Assembly (NCBI RefSeq): GCF_900451095.1
Contig: NZ_UGHV01000001.1
Location: forward strand, 1,922,001-1,986,000
Direction: 5' to 3'
From: Helicobacter canis
Lineage (GTDB): Bacteria; Campylobacterota; Campylobacteria; Campylobacterales; Helicobacteraceae
Length of the DNA stretch: 64,000 bases
The translations under genes were made by a program, and so were the position numbers. Position 1 is the stretch's first letter, and each line of letters opens with the position of its first letter. A model generated the notes under the pieces. That model did no database searches. It saw nothing but the letters and a program-made list of their open reading frames with translations, and was not told where the DNA came from. Positions 18,002 through 25,736 of the stretch are shown here, one piece after another.

Positions 18002-18541
18002 CTATATAGAAAGGATAGTTTGCATACTCTCGCAAATTGCCAAGGTGTTTGGGATTATGTGGAGATGATCAATTTTGGCGAAGCGTTCTTTAGGGAGCTT
18101 GCCTACAAGGAGTTTATGGCGGATCCCACCTGCTTGCCCTGCTTGCATATCAGTGATTTTATCACCGATGATAAAGCACTCAGTAAGCTTTAGATCATAG
18201 TCCTTTTTGGCTTGGTCTATCATACCAGCTCTAGGCTTGCGGCATAGGCAGTCTTCTTCTTCTGTATGGGGGCAGAAGTAGATACTATCAAAGCCAAAGC
18301 CAAGCTTCTTTTTTAGCTCATTTTGCATATATGTAGTGATCGCGCGGAAATCATCTAGCGTGTAGTATCCCCTGCCTATGCCGCTTTGATTTGTTATGAC
18401 AAAAAGCAAGAATCCCTGCTCCTTGCAAAAGCGCAGCGCATCAAAAATACCATCATTAAAGACAAAGTCTTCTTGCCTATACACATAGCCTAGATCTTTA
18501 TTGATCACGCCATCTCTGTCAAAAAACACCGCCTTTTTCAT
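18002..18541 (-). CDS. gmhB: D-glycero-beta-D-manno-heptose 1,7-bisphosphate 7-phosphatase
   Basis: HAD-superfamily phosphatase of 179 residues. The nucleophile motif is FFDRDGVINKD. ITNQSGIGRGYYTLDDF and the zinc-loop cysteines (CPHTEEEDCLCRKP) are diagnostic for GmhB. MIGDKITDMQAG-like FIIGDKITDMQAGQAGGI is motif IV. A GTG at 18544 is in frame, but AAGGAG spaced four bases from the ATG at 18541 favours the ATG. First gene of the ADP-heptose operon. Confidence 0.94.
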   Translation of the reverse strand: MKKAVFFDRDGVINKDLGYVYRQEDFVFNDGIFDALRFCKEQGFLLFVITNQSGIGRGYYTLDDFRAITTYMQNELKKKLGFGFDSIYFCPHTEEEDCLCRKPRAGMIDQAKKDYDLKLTECFIIGDKITDMQAGQAGGIRHKLLVGKLPKERFAKIDHLHIIPNTLAICESMQTILSI

Positions 18542-18550
18542 CACACTCCT

Positions 18551-19231
18551 TTAGCCCTGCATTATAGTAATGCCTGTATAAATATTCCATAAACCAAGCC
18601 CTAGCATCGCCACAAGACTCACCCAAAATGCCTGCTTTTGATAGGCTTGAAGCACGCTAGCTAATGTGCCTAGCCCTAGCATACTAGGCAAGCTCCCTAG
18701 CCAAAACACCCCCATCACACACACCGCCCCCATCACGCCACTAAGCCCTAAAATCTGCTCATTTAGCGTATAAAGAGCGAAAAAATACACCAGCCCACAG
18801 GGCAGGAAGCCATTTAGCACCCCAATGCCAAAAAAGCTCCATAAAGAGCGCGAATGCAGCAATGTGCCAAAAGCCCTGCCAAGCCACCTAGAATCCACTT
18901 TTGGCTCTAAGAAGCGCAAGATCCTTGGGAAAAAGCCATAGCATAGCGCGTAGATGATAAGCAGCACCCCCACAAGCACGCTCGCCCACTCACGCCACAC
19001 ATAGCTTAGAGCAAATGCCCTGCCAAGCAGCGCAAAGCCTATGCCAATGCACTCATAGCTACACAATCGCCCCACACTATATGCCAAATGCCCCACCCAG
19101 CTAGGCTTTTTCATCTGTGTAAAAGCTAGCACAATGCCTCCGCACATACCCACGCAATGCCCCAAAGACAATGCCAGCGCACTAGTAAATACCAAAAACA
19201 GCGGGATAAAAGTGGATTCTACTAGCTCCAT
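18551..19231 (-). CDS. TauE/SafE-like (COG2836) polytopic membrane protein
   Basis: 226 residues with about six membrane helices. The N-terminal GHCVGMCGGIVLAF and internal GVLNGFLPCGLVYFF motifs mark the DsbD_2/UreH-like group often annotated as sulfite exporter or cytochrome/metal-handling protein. Conserved cysteines within membrane helices suggest metal or thiol handling; the substrate is not known. Repeat-derived codons appear at the N terminus (ELVESTF) and in the middle (EPKVDSRWL, 18890-18904), both from the 15-mer. It lies nine bases upstream of gmhB, so it may lead that operon. Confidence 0.75.
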   Translation of the reverse strand: MELVESTFIPLFLVFTSALALSLGHCVGMCGGIVLAFTQMKKPSWVGHLAYSVGRLCSYECIGIGFALLGRAFALSYVWREWASVLVGVLLIIYALCYGFFPRILRFLEPKVDSRWLGRAFGTLLHSRSLWSFFGIGVLNGFLPCGLVYFFALYTLNEQILGLSGVMGAVCVMGVFWLGSLPSMLGLGTLASVLQAYQKQAFWVSLVAMLGLGLWNIYTGITIMQG

Positions 19232-19243
19232 TGCTAGATCTAG

Positions 19244-19651
19244 CTAGACCATTCGCTTGACTAGATCGCGCCTATCAAGCCCCTTTTTCACACTTGCTTC
19301 AAGCTCTTTGGCTATGCTAGGGTTTAGATTGCTCATATCATCAAGCGTTTGTAGCACGAGATCTGCTTGGACATTTGGGTGCTTGCTAAGGCAGTAGAGG
19401 AAAAATCGCTTTTGCGTGGTGGTCATCGCTAGCTCATCATAATGCTCAAACATCTTTGCCACAGCTTGGGCTAATTGATCATTTGAGCTAGAAGAAAACT
19501 CAAGCGGCAACAGCATTGTCTCAAAATTGATGATCTCATACTCATCGCTAGAGTCCCTTACAGGAGCGGGCTTGCTAAAACGCGCTACGACAATAATGCA
19601 GGCTAAAATCACAAAGATAAACAAACTAAGATAAAAGAGCAGTTCTTCCAT
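19244..19651 (-). CDS. Unknown single-pass membrane protein
   Basis: About 135 residues. One N-terminal membrane helix (residues about 3-24, LLFYLSLFIFVILACIIVVA), then a soluble, mostly helical domain with FETMLLPLEFSSSSNDQ and TQKRFFLYCLSKHPNVQADL. I do not recognise the family. A start at 19669 is possible, but AAGG before the ATG at 19651 is better placed. It sits 12 bp upstream of the TauE-like gene on the same strand and divergently from lysA. Confidence 0.7.
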   Translation of the reverse strand: MEELLFYLSLFIFVILACIIVVARFSKPAPVRDSSDEYEIINFETMLLPLEFSSSSNDQLAQAVAKMFEHYDELAMTTTQKRFFLYCLSKHPNVQADLVLQTLDDMSNLNPSIAKELEASVKKGLDRRDLVKRMV

Positions 19652-19774
19652 ATACTCGACCTTACACACCTAACTTTTCATAATTTTGGTAGAATTTTAG
19701 CTTATTTTTTGTCGTTTTACTCGCAACATTACGCGTGTAGCATAGCCACAAAGTTTTACCAAATAGGATAGATA

Positions 19775-21853
19775 ATGACTGCAAAAAGCCACCTTAGCCC
19801 TGAGAGAATCCAGCTTCTACAAGAGCTAGCACACACTTATGGCACACCGCTTTATGTCTATGATATGGAGCAAATCAAGCGCAATTTTCTTAGCTTTAAG
19901 CAAGCCTTTAACGCGCGTAAATCGCTTATTTGCTACGCATTGAAAGCAAACTCCAACCTTAGCGTCCTGCGCCTTTTAGCCGAGCTTGGCAGCGGGGCAG
20001 ACTGCGTGTCGATCGGCGAGGTCAAGCGCGCACTGCTAGCTGGAATCCCTAAGTATAAAATCATCTTCTCTGGTGTGGGCAAAAAAGATGATGAGATAAA
20101 AGAAGCGTTGGAGCTTGGGATTTTGTTTATCAATGTGGAGTCGTTTGAAGAGCTGAAGCGTGTAGAGGCGATAGCTAAATCGCTCGTGGATTCGGCTTTG
20201 GGTAGTCATTCCGCAGATTTTGGGGATTTGGAGGCAACCGCAGACCATCAGTCTAGCTCTGCCCCCAAATCCCCAAAAAACTACGCAAGCCCCACCGCAA
20301 TTCCTAGAATCCTTGAAGAAGAAAAACAGGGCGGTTTGGAAAAATCCGCCGCAAATAAAAAAGTGGATTCTAGTGGCAACGCCCAAAATGTGAGCGAGCC
20401 ACAGGCGGCAGCAGTTGAGATGAGAAATCGTGGCTTTCAAGGCGCGGGCGAAGGGATTTATCTAGGCGATAATGAGCAAGCCCGCGCCGCAGAATCCACG
20501 ATTTATCGCTCAAAACCAGCGACAGCGGTGCAAGGCGAAGCCGAAGCAGGTTTCTTTAGAAATGCAACGCCAAAACCAAGCCAAGCCGAATCCCCCAAAA
20601 AAGCCAGAATCTCTATCCGCGTCAATCCTAATATCGACGCCAAAACCCACCCCTACATCTCCACAGGCTTACACGAAAATAAATTTGGCGTGGATATGGA
20701 GAGTGCCAAGCAAATGTATCTCTACGCCCATAAATCCGCATTTTTAGAGCCTGTGGGGATACATTTTCACATAGGTAGTCAGCTCACAGATCTAGAGCCA
20801 CTCACCCAAGCTGCGCGTAAGATCGCTGATCTTGCGCGCTCGCTGCTAGCTCTTGGGGTCAATCTGCGCTTTTTTGACATCGGCGGGGGGCTTGGGATAC
20901 GCTATGAAGATGAAAAGCCTATTGATTTATATAGCTATGCGCAAGGCATTTTAAGCACGCTTAGTGGCTGTGATTGGACTATTATTTGCGAGCCGGGCAG
21001 AAGGATTGTGGGCGATAGTGGGCTGCTGCTTACGCAAGTCATTAGCCAGAAGCTCACAGAGTCAAAGCGATTTGTCATTGTCGATGCGGGTATGAATGAT
21101 CTTGTGAGACCGGCGTTGTATGGTGCATATCACCAGCCTATTATTTTACAGAATTCGGCTTGTAGTGATCGCGTTGGCTTTTTGGCTAAAAATGGCGATT
21201 GCGGCGGCGATTCTGCGCTCATTACCACGCAAGGTAAATCCCTTGAATCGCCTTGCAAAGCCCCATTTTTAGCTCAAAAATCCTGCCGCGAGGATACTAC
21301 TCTAGAATCCACTTGTGAAACTTCCGCTAACTCACAAGCACAAAGCGTAGCTTCTTTAGAAAAAGTGGATTCTAGCACCGCCACAACTCTAAGCGAGCCA
21401 GCAAAGGATTCTAGGATTTTGGAGAAAAATGCAGAAAGTGTGTTTGATAAAAAACCGCAGGCGGCAGCAATTGAGATGAGAAATCGTGGCTTTCAAGGCG
21501 CGGGCGAAGGGATTTATCTAGGCGATAATGAGCAAGCCCGCGCCGCAGAATCCACGATTTATCGCTCAAATGCAACGCCAAAGCCAATGCCAAAAGCTGA
21601 CATTGTAGGACCAGTGTGTGAGAGCAGCGACACCTTTTGCAAAAATATCGCCCTGCCCCCCTTGCACAATGGCGCATTGCTAGGCTTTAGCAATGCTGGG
21701 GCGTATGGCTACTCTATGGCTAGCACCTATAATGCCAGAATGCGCCCAGCAGAAGTGGGGATTTATGCTGATGGGGCGAGACTGATTAAGCCTAGGGAGA
21801 GCTTTGAAGCAAGCGTGGCAGATGAGCTAGCCCTGCTAGATTCTAGCAAGTAG
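19775..21853 (+). CDS. lysA: Diaminopimelate decarboxylase with two large in-frame repeat insertions
   Basis: Last step of lysine synthesis (meso-diaminopimelate to lysine), PLP-dependent. The PLP lysine is Lys-57 in CYALKANSNLSVL; HFHIGSQLTDL, FFDIGGGLGIRYEDE, CEPGRRIVGDSG and the catalytic CESSDTF segment are all present. The protein has 692 residues against about 405-420 usual. The excess is two blocks, residues about 138-274 and about 461-606, translated from interspersed repeats. Without them it would have about 409 residues. Both blocks fall between conserved segments and keep the frame, so the enzyme may stay active with surface loops. The ATG follows a weak GGATAGATA site. Confidence 0.93.
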   Translation: MTAKSHLSPERIQLLQELAHTYGTPLYVYDMEQIKRNFLSFKQAFNARKSLICYALKANSNLSVLRLLAELGSGADCVSIGEVKRALLAGIPKYKIIFSGVGKKDDEIKEALELGILFINVESFEELKRVEAIAKSLVDSALGSHSADFGDLEATADHQSSSAPKSPKNYASPTAIPRILEEEKQGGLEKSAANKKVDSSGNAQNVSEPQAAAVEMRNRGFQGAGEGIYLGDNEQARAAESTIYRSKPATAVQGEAEAGFFRNATPKPSQAESPKKARISIRVNPNIDAKTHPYISTGLHENKFGVDMESAKQMYLYAHKSAFLEPVGIHFHIGSQLTDLEPLTQAARKIADLARSLLALGVNLRFFDIGGGLGIRYEDEKPIDLYSYAQGILSTLSGCDWTIICEPGRRIVGDSGLLLTQVISQKLTESKRFVIVDAGMNDLVRPALYGAYHQPIILQNSACSDRVGFLAKNGDCGGDSALITTQGKSLESPCKAPFLAQKSCREDTTLESTCETSANSQAQSVASLEKVDSSTATTLSEPAKDSRILEKNAESVFDKKPQAAAIEMRNRGFQGAGEGIYLGDNEQARAAESTIYRSNATPKPMPKADIVGPVCESSDTFCKNIALPPLHNGALLGFSNAGAYGYSMASTYNARMRPAEVGIYADGARLIKPRESFEASVADELALLDSSK
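20186..20596 (+). repeat. Composite repeat insertion 1 in lysA
   Basis: About 411 bp, in frame. Contents in order: an 18-bp-stem hairpin (20218-20235 with 20261-20278, one mismatch); the GCCCCACCGCAATTC tag; a 15-mer copy; a family-A hairpin with 9-bp arms GGCGCGGGC/GCCCGCGCC (20441-20449, 20480-20488); and a GTTTCTTTAGAAA unit near 20550. Borders are estimated from LysA conservation, about 10 residues either way. Confidence 0.85.
21155..21592 (+). repeat. Composite repeat insertion 2 in lysA
   Basis: About 438 bp, in frame. It opens with a reverse family-A hairpin: arms GGCGATTC (21206-21213) and GAATCGCC (21245-21252), plus an outer 11-bp arm GCTAAAAATGG / CCATTTTTAGC. Several 15-mer copies follow, then a forward family-A hairpin (21497-21505 with 21536-21544) nearly identical to that in insertion 1. 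A nearly identical version of the opening block is found inside the UbiD decarboxylase gene. Confidence 0.85.
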
Positions 21854-21865
21854 CTTTGCAAGAGA

Positions 21866-23695
21866 TTATTGTGTAAATCTCGCCTTGCACGCGCGATACA
21901 CAAAGCCTAGAGGGTTTTTGAGTAGGGCTATGATTTTATCCACTCGCAGCTGCATTGCTTGCAGATCCTTGCTTAGTGCGTGGGCGTAGTCTTCTAGCGC
22001 AGTGCTTGCAAAGCTGGATTCTAGCTCTGCAAGCTCTTTGGCAAAGGGCGTTGTTTTCCGTGCTAGATCCCACCAGATCGCACGCTCATAGCCAAACATC
22101 GGCAAATGCGTAGAATCTAGCGCGAGATAGGGGGAGTCCCACGGCTTTGGCTCGCAGACATAGTGGATAAGCTTTCTATTATGAAAGCTTTGTGCTAGGG
22201 GATTGGTGCGTGATAGTCCTTGTGCTATGCGGTATTCATAGAATCTATATTGATTATAAAACTGCATTTGAAAATTCCAGCATATATCAAGCAAGGTGAT
22301 TTGATCGCTAATTATGGCATTTAGCACATCTTGATCAAAGCATATAGGGCTATATGCTTGCAAAAATGCCAATGCCTGCTGCTCGATCTTGCACGCACGC
22401 CACTTGGGGAGATTGACTAGCATCATTCCAGAGTTGAAGTAGCAGTGCTTTTTGCCAAAGACATAGGGGGCTTTGGAGCGATCTTTGGCTGGTAGTGGGG
22501 CTTGTGTGCTTACTACATCTCTTGCTACTGCGATGATAGAGTCTTGCAAATCATTTGCAAAAATCTCCCTTATATCCCCAAGTGCTAGCATATCTACATC
22601 AAGATATAAGCACTTCTCCACACGCAAATCAACAAAACGCGCGAGAAATAGCCTGCTATAAATCACTCGAGAGGGATTTACCTCCACAGGCAAGGTATCT
22701 AAAAGCGCGGCACAATCGTGCGTGATAATCGTGCAAGAATGCACGCTATTTAGCAAGGATTCTAGAGCAGGTAGCTTGGCTAGCTCTTGGGGGCTATATT
22801 CATCAAAGCCCCTAGAATCTAGCAAAATATGGAAGCTAAAAGGCGTGCTATCAGCGGCATTGGCGTGGGCTACAATGCTGTGTAAAAGCACGGATAGATA
22901 TTTGAGGTAGGGGGTGGAGGCGTTGAAAAAGATATGAAATTTGGGTGCGATCAATTCAGCTTTGGGTAAGCAATTTGACGCGATTGGGGCAGTTTGGGGG
23001 CAGTCATTACCGCTTAGGTAACTCCCACCCCCAAACTGCCCCAAAGCCCGCAAAGCCCCACCGCAATTCTTAGAATCGTTTGGCTGCTTGTCATCGCAAA
23101 ACGCAGTTTCTTTAGAAAACGAGCAACGCGATGTTTCTTTAGAAAACAAGCGACAGCGGTGCAAGGCGAAGCCGAAGCAGGTTTCTTTAGAAAACAAGCG
23201 AAGCGAAGTTTCTTTAGAAAACAAGGGATACCGCTCGGCGCAAGCCGATGTTTCTTTAGAATCCACAAATTCTGCGCTAGCACAATCATCACTCCTAGAA
23301 TCCGCTTTCACGCCTTTATGGATCGCCACGACTTCCTTGCGGAAGTCTCGCGATGACAAAAAGGTAGAGTCAGCTTGCTTATGTAGATTTTGCGCGTTCC
23401 TAGAATCCACTTTTGATATTTCTTGTGCGTTTGTAGAATCCACCTTTTCACAAAGGCTGTTTTCACCGCCATTGTAAGCGGATTGAAAATCCACTTTCAC
23501 ACTAAAATCCACTTTTTCACCACCATTGCAAGCGGTGCTTATGCTTGTGTAAGCGTTTTGTGTGCTGTCATTGCGAGCCGCTGCGCTAGCAGTGGCGTGG
23601 CAATCCATTTTTTCTCTAGAATCCACTTTTGCCGCCTGCAGCTCGCTTACATTTTGGGCGTTTTCAAAAGTGGATTCTAGGCTAGGCTTCATCAA
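21866..23695 (-). CDS. GT8-family glycosyltransferase with ~245-residue repeat-encoded N-terminal extension
   Basis: The C-terminal ~360 residues are a glycosyltransferase family 8 enzyme: HIFFNASTPYLKYLSVLL, YLDVDMLALGDI with the DxD metal site, CYFNSGMMLVNLPKW and DQDVLNAI. It probably adds a hexose to LPS. The first ~245 residues are translated repeats: 15-mer copies (KVDS, LESTF), five FSKET units, a family-B element and a family-A hairpin. The ATG at 23695 overlaps the upstream radical SAM gene by 14 bases, arguing that this is the original, coupled start and that repeats inserted just after MMKPS. No good internal ATG precedes the GT8 core; a TTG near 22950 is the alternative. Confidence 0.83.
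   Translation of the reverse strand: MMKPSLESTFENAQNVSELQAAKVDSREKMDCHATASAAARNDSTQNAYTSISTACNGGEKVDFSVKVDFQSAYNGGENSLCEKVDSTNAQEISKVDSRNAQNLHKQADSTFLSSRDFRKEVVAIHKGVKADSRSDDCASAEFVDSKETSACAERYPLFSKETSLRLFSKETCFGFALHRCRLFSKETSRCSFSKETAFCDDKQPNDSKNCGGALRALGQFGGGSYLSGNDCPQTAPIASNCLPKAELIAPKFHIFFNASTPYLKYLSVLLHSIVAHANAADSTPFSFHILLDSRGFDEYSPQELAKLPALESLLNSVHSCTIITHDCAALLDTLPVEVNPSRVIYSRLFLARFVDLRVEKCLYLDVDMLALGDIREIFANDLQDSIIAVARDVVSTQAPLPAKDRSKAPYVFGKKHCYFNSGMMLVNLPKWRACKIEQQALAFLQAYSPICFDQDVLNAIISDQITLLDICWNFQMQFYNQYRFYEYRIAQGLSRTNPLAQSFHNRKLIHYVCEPKPWDSPYLALDSTHLPMFGYERAIWWDLARKTTPFAKELAELESSFASTALEDYAHALSKDLQAMQLRVDKIIALLKNPLGFVYRACKARFTQ
22955..23680. repeat. Repeat block at the 5' end of the GT8 gene
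   Basis: About 725 bp made almost wholly of repeat units: a 17-bp perfect hairpin (22984-23000 with 23028-23044) around a family-A loop; the GCCCCACCGCAATTC tag; GTTTCTTTAGAAAAC units at 23106, 23133, 23181 and 23208 and a partial one at 23250, spaced by variable sequence; family-B elements at 23317-23358 and 23566-23607; and many 15-mer copies. One minus-strand frame is open across all of it. Confidence 0.88.
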
Positions 23696-24704
23696 CCGCC
23701 CCTAGCACACACTGCTTGCAAATAGCACTTTTCGCAAATCCCCCTGCCTTATGCAAAGCGCGAAGCTCTTGCATTTTCTCCCCTAGCCAGAAGCCCTCTA
23801 TATCCACGCGCCCGCTTTGCTTATAAGATTCTAGGATATTGCCTAAAGCTAGCTTCTCACCCCAAAAGGTGCAGCAAGGCAGCACGCTACCCTCAGCAGT
23901 GATGACAAGCTGCTTATAGGGGAAGGAGCAGGAGAAATTATGCTTTTTTTGCGTGGTTTTGGAGCGTATGGTCTCTTTGGATTTTGTGGGTAGCACCATC
24001 TCTTGCACGCCGATCATATCAGCCTTATCTTGCCAAAATGCTAGGAAATCTTGCAGCTCAAATTCATTGCGCTGTGTGCGGACAAAATTCACCCGCACAA
24101 GCGGTGTTAGCGAGCCTCTTTGCTTTTTGTAGGCTAAAAGGGCTAGGACATTTTCTACCACGCGCTTATAGTCCCCACCCGGGCGGATAATGTCATAGAT
24201 GTCTTTGGAATTGGCATCAATAGAGATCTGCAAGCGATCTAGCCCAGAATCCACCAAAGAGCGTATGCGATTTTCATTCAGCAAAAGTCCATTGCTAGAG
24301 AAATACACATCAAGCACGCCCGCCTTTTTGGCATAGGTGATGAAGCGTTCTAAATCCTTGCGCAGCAGTGGCTCATTTAGGTAGTTTAGCTTGATCGCCT
24401 TTAAGCCCTTTGGCACGCCATCATCGATGATTTTGCAAAACAGCTCATAGGGGAAATTGATATGGGATTTTTCTGCGTTATGCTCCATTGATAGCGGGCA
24501 CATAGGGCAGGCGAGATTGCAAGTAGCATTGAGCTCAAAATCTATCTGCAAGGGATAGGGCGTAAGCACCTCTAGCTTTTGCGCTTTGGCGTAAGTATCG
24601 CGATAGCTGCGCCATAAAATAGGGTCATTGATAGCTTGCAGAAGCTCTATTTTCTCCGCCCCTAGAATCCCTGTAAGCTCGCTTGCGTTGCGTTGTAGTT
24701 CCAT
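23682..24704 (-). CDS. Radical SAM / SPASM-type protein in an LPS gene cluster
   Basis: 340 residues. The radical SAM cluster motif is CNLACPMC near residue 62, with LNYLNEPLLRKDLERFITYA and FSSNGLLLNENRI following. C-terminal cysteines (SVLPCCTFWGEKLALGN and CKQCVLG) suggest a SPASM-like auxiliary cluster. Substrate unknown. Placed between a sugar nucleotide cytidylyltransferase and a glycosyltransferase, it may modify a sugar or another surface component, which is inference. It ends overlapping the GT8 start and begins one base after the rfbF-like gene. Confidence 0.82.
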   Translation of the reverse strand: MELQRNASELTGILGAEKIELLQAINDPILWRSYRDTYAKAQKLEVLTPYPLQIDFELNATCNLACPMCPLSMEHNAEKSHINFPYELFCKIIDDGVPKGLKAIKLNYLNEPLLRKDLERFITYAKKAGVLDVYFSSNGLLLNENRIRSLVDSGLDRLQISIDANSKDIYDIIRPGGDYKRVVENVLALLAYKKQRGSLTPLVRVNFVRTQRNEFELQDFLAFWQDKADMIGVQEMVLPTKSKETIRSKTTQKKHNFSCSFPYKQLVITAEGSVLPCCTFWGEKLALGNILESYKQSGRVDIEGFWLGEKMQELRALHKAGGFAKSAICKQCVLGAVDEA

Positions 24705-24705
24705 A

Positions 24706-25545
24706 CTAGTCCTTTGTGGTGGTGTGCTGCCATAATGCCCAAGGAGCTTTGCCGCTGCTCCATAGCTCTACAAGCTTATGCTTATCGCGCAAAGTATCCA
24801 TACACTGCCAGAATCCATAATGCTTATAGGCATAGAGATTGCGCGAAGCAGCTAGATTGTGCAGTGGCTCTTGCTCAAAGATACAAGATTCATCACTTGA
24901 GAGATACTCAAACACACTAGGCTCACAGATGAAAAACCCAGCATTGATCCAGCCTTGCTGCGCGCTAGTATCTTTGCTCATCGCATCTCCGCTCATCACA
25001 TCACCTCTGGGCTTTTCATAAAAAGAGCTGACCCTATCTCCACTCTCATCAAAGTGCAGTGCGCCAAATCGCCCCTCAGGTAGCACAGAAGTCATCGTTA
25101 CCGCGCCTTTGTGCTTCTTGTGGAAGTCTAGCAGCGCGTGTAAGTCAATATCCCCTAGCCCATCGCCATAAGTGAGCGCGAAGCACTCATTGCCTACATA
25201 GTCTCTTGCTTGGTGGATTCTAGAGCCTGTCATATTTGCTTGTCCGGTGTAGAGTATGGTGATTTTCCAAGGCTCGGCGTTGCTGCTATGGATTTGCAGG
25301 GAGTTTGTGGAGAGATCGATAGTTACATTGCTATATCGCATAGTGTAGCTTGTGAAGTATTCTTTAATGATGTGGGATTTGTAGCCTGTTAGGATAATAA
25401 AGTCATTAAACCCATAGAATCCATAAAGCTTCATAATATGCCACAAAATAGGATAGCCGCCGATCTCTACCATAGGCTTTGGCTTTATATCCGTCTCTTC
25501 TGCAAGCCTTGTCCCAAGCCCACCAGCTAGAATCACTACTTTCAT
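24706..25545 (-). CDS. rfbF: Glucose-1-phosphate cytidylyltransferase
   Basis: Makes CDP-glucose, precursor of dideoxy sugars or CDP-linked LPS sugars. Nucleotidyltransferase signature ILAGGLGTRLAEET, then KPKPMVEIGGYPILWHIMK, FALTYGDGLGDIDL and the RfbF-specific WINAGFFICEPSVFEYL. 279 residues against about 257 usual. The extra length includes a short repetitive loop (residues about 181-195, GDVMSGDAMSKDT) between EKPR and GWINAG, where the family usually has a few residues. No rfbG (CDP-glucose dehydratase) is in the window, so pathway completion must lie elsewhere. Confidence 0.9.
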   Translation of the reverse strand: MKVVILAGGLGTRLAEETDIKPKPMVEIGGYPILWHIMKLYGFYGFNDFIILTGYKSHIIKEYFTSYTMRYSNVTIDLSTNSLQIHSSNAEPWKITILYTGQANMTGSRIHQARDYVGNECFALTYGDGLGDIDLHALLDFHKKHKGAVTMTSVLPEGRFGALHFDESGDRVSSFYEKPRGDVMSGDAMSKDTSAQQGWINAGFFICEPSVFEYLSSDESCIFEQEPLHNLAASRNLYAYKHYGFWQCMDTLRDKHKLVELWSSGKAPWALWQHTTTKD

Positions 25546-25652
25546 ACCGCACCTTTGCCCTATATTTGCGCCCTGCGCCTTGTCAAAATCCTTTGGGAGT
25601 GTATCGGTAAAAAGTTTTAACTACACTTAATAATCAGTAATAATTACCTATA

Positions 25653-25681
25653 AAAGTAATATATCAAGTAAATATTACTTT
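25653..25681. promoter_or_regulatory. Inverted repeat, possible operator before a small HTH gene
   Basis: AAAGTAATAT (25653-25662) and ATATTACTTT (25672-25681) are perfect 10-base arms around nine bases, in an AT-rich stretch with further AGTAATAATTAC-like copies at 25636-25648. It lies 56 bp before the HTH gene and about 108 bp before the divergent rfbF start, so it could regulate either. Symmetry is seen; operator function is inferred. Confidence 0.5.
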
Positions 25682-25736
25682 GTTTATTTTTATGCTAAGA
25701 GTTTATATCCTTGCAAAAATTCAATGAAGGTCGCTT

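Noticed and set aside
23088-23477. A 129-codon plus-strand frame in the GT8 repeat block
   Set aside because: It is the complement of the repeat units (VSLENK repeats), with no start signal and no family match.
20186-23695. An insertion sequence or transposon in the lysA-GT8 region
   Set aside because: No transposase, terminal inverted repeats of IS type or target duplication could be found; the sequence is made of short repeat units only.
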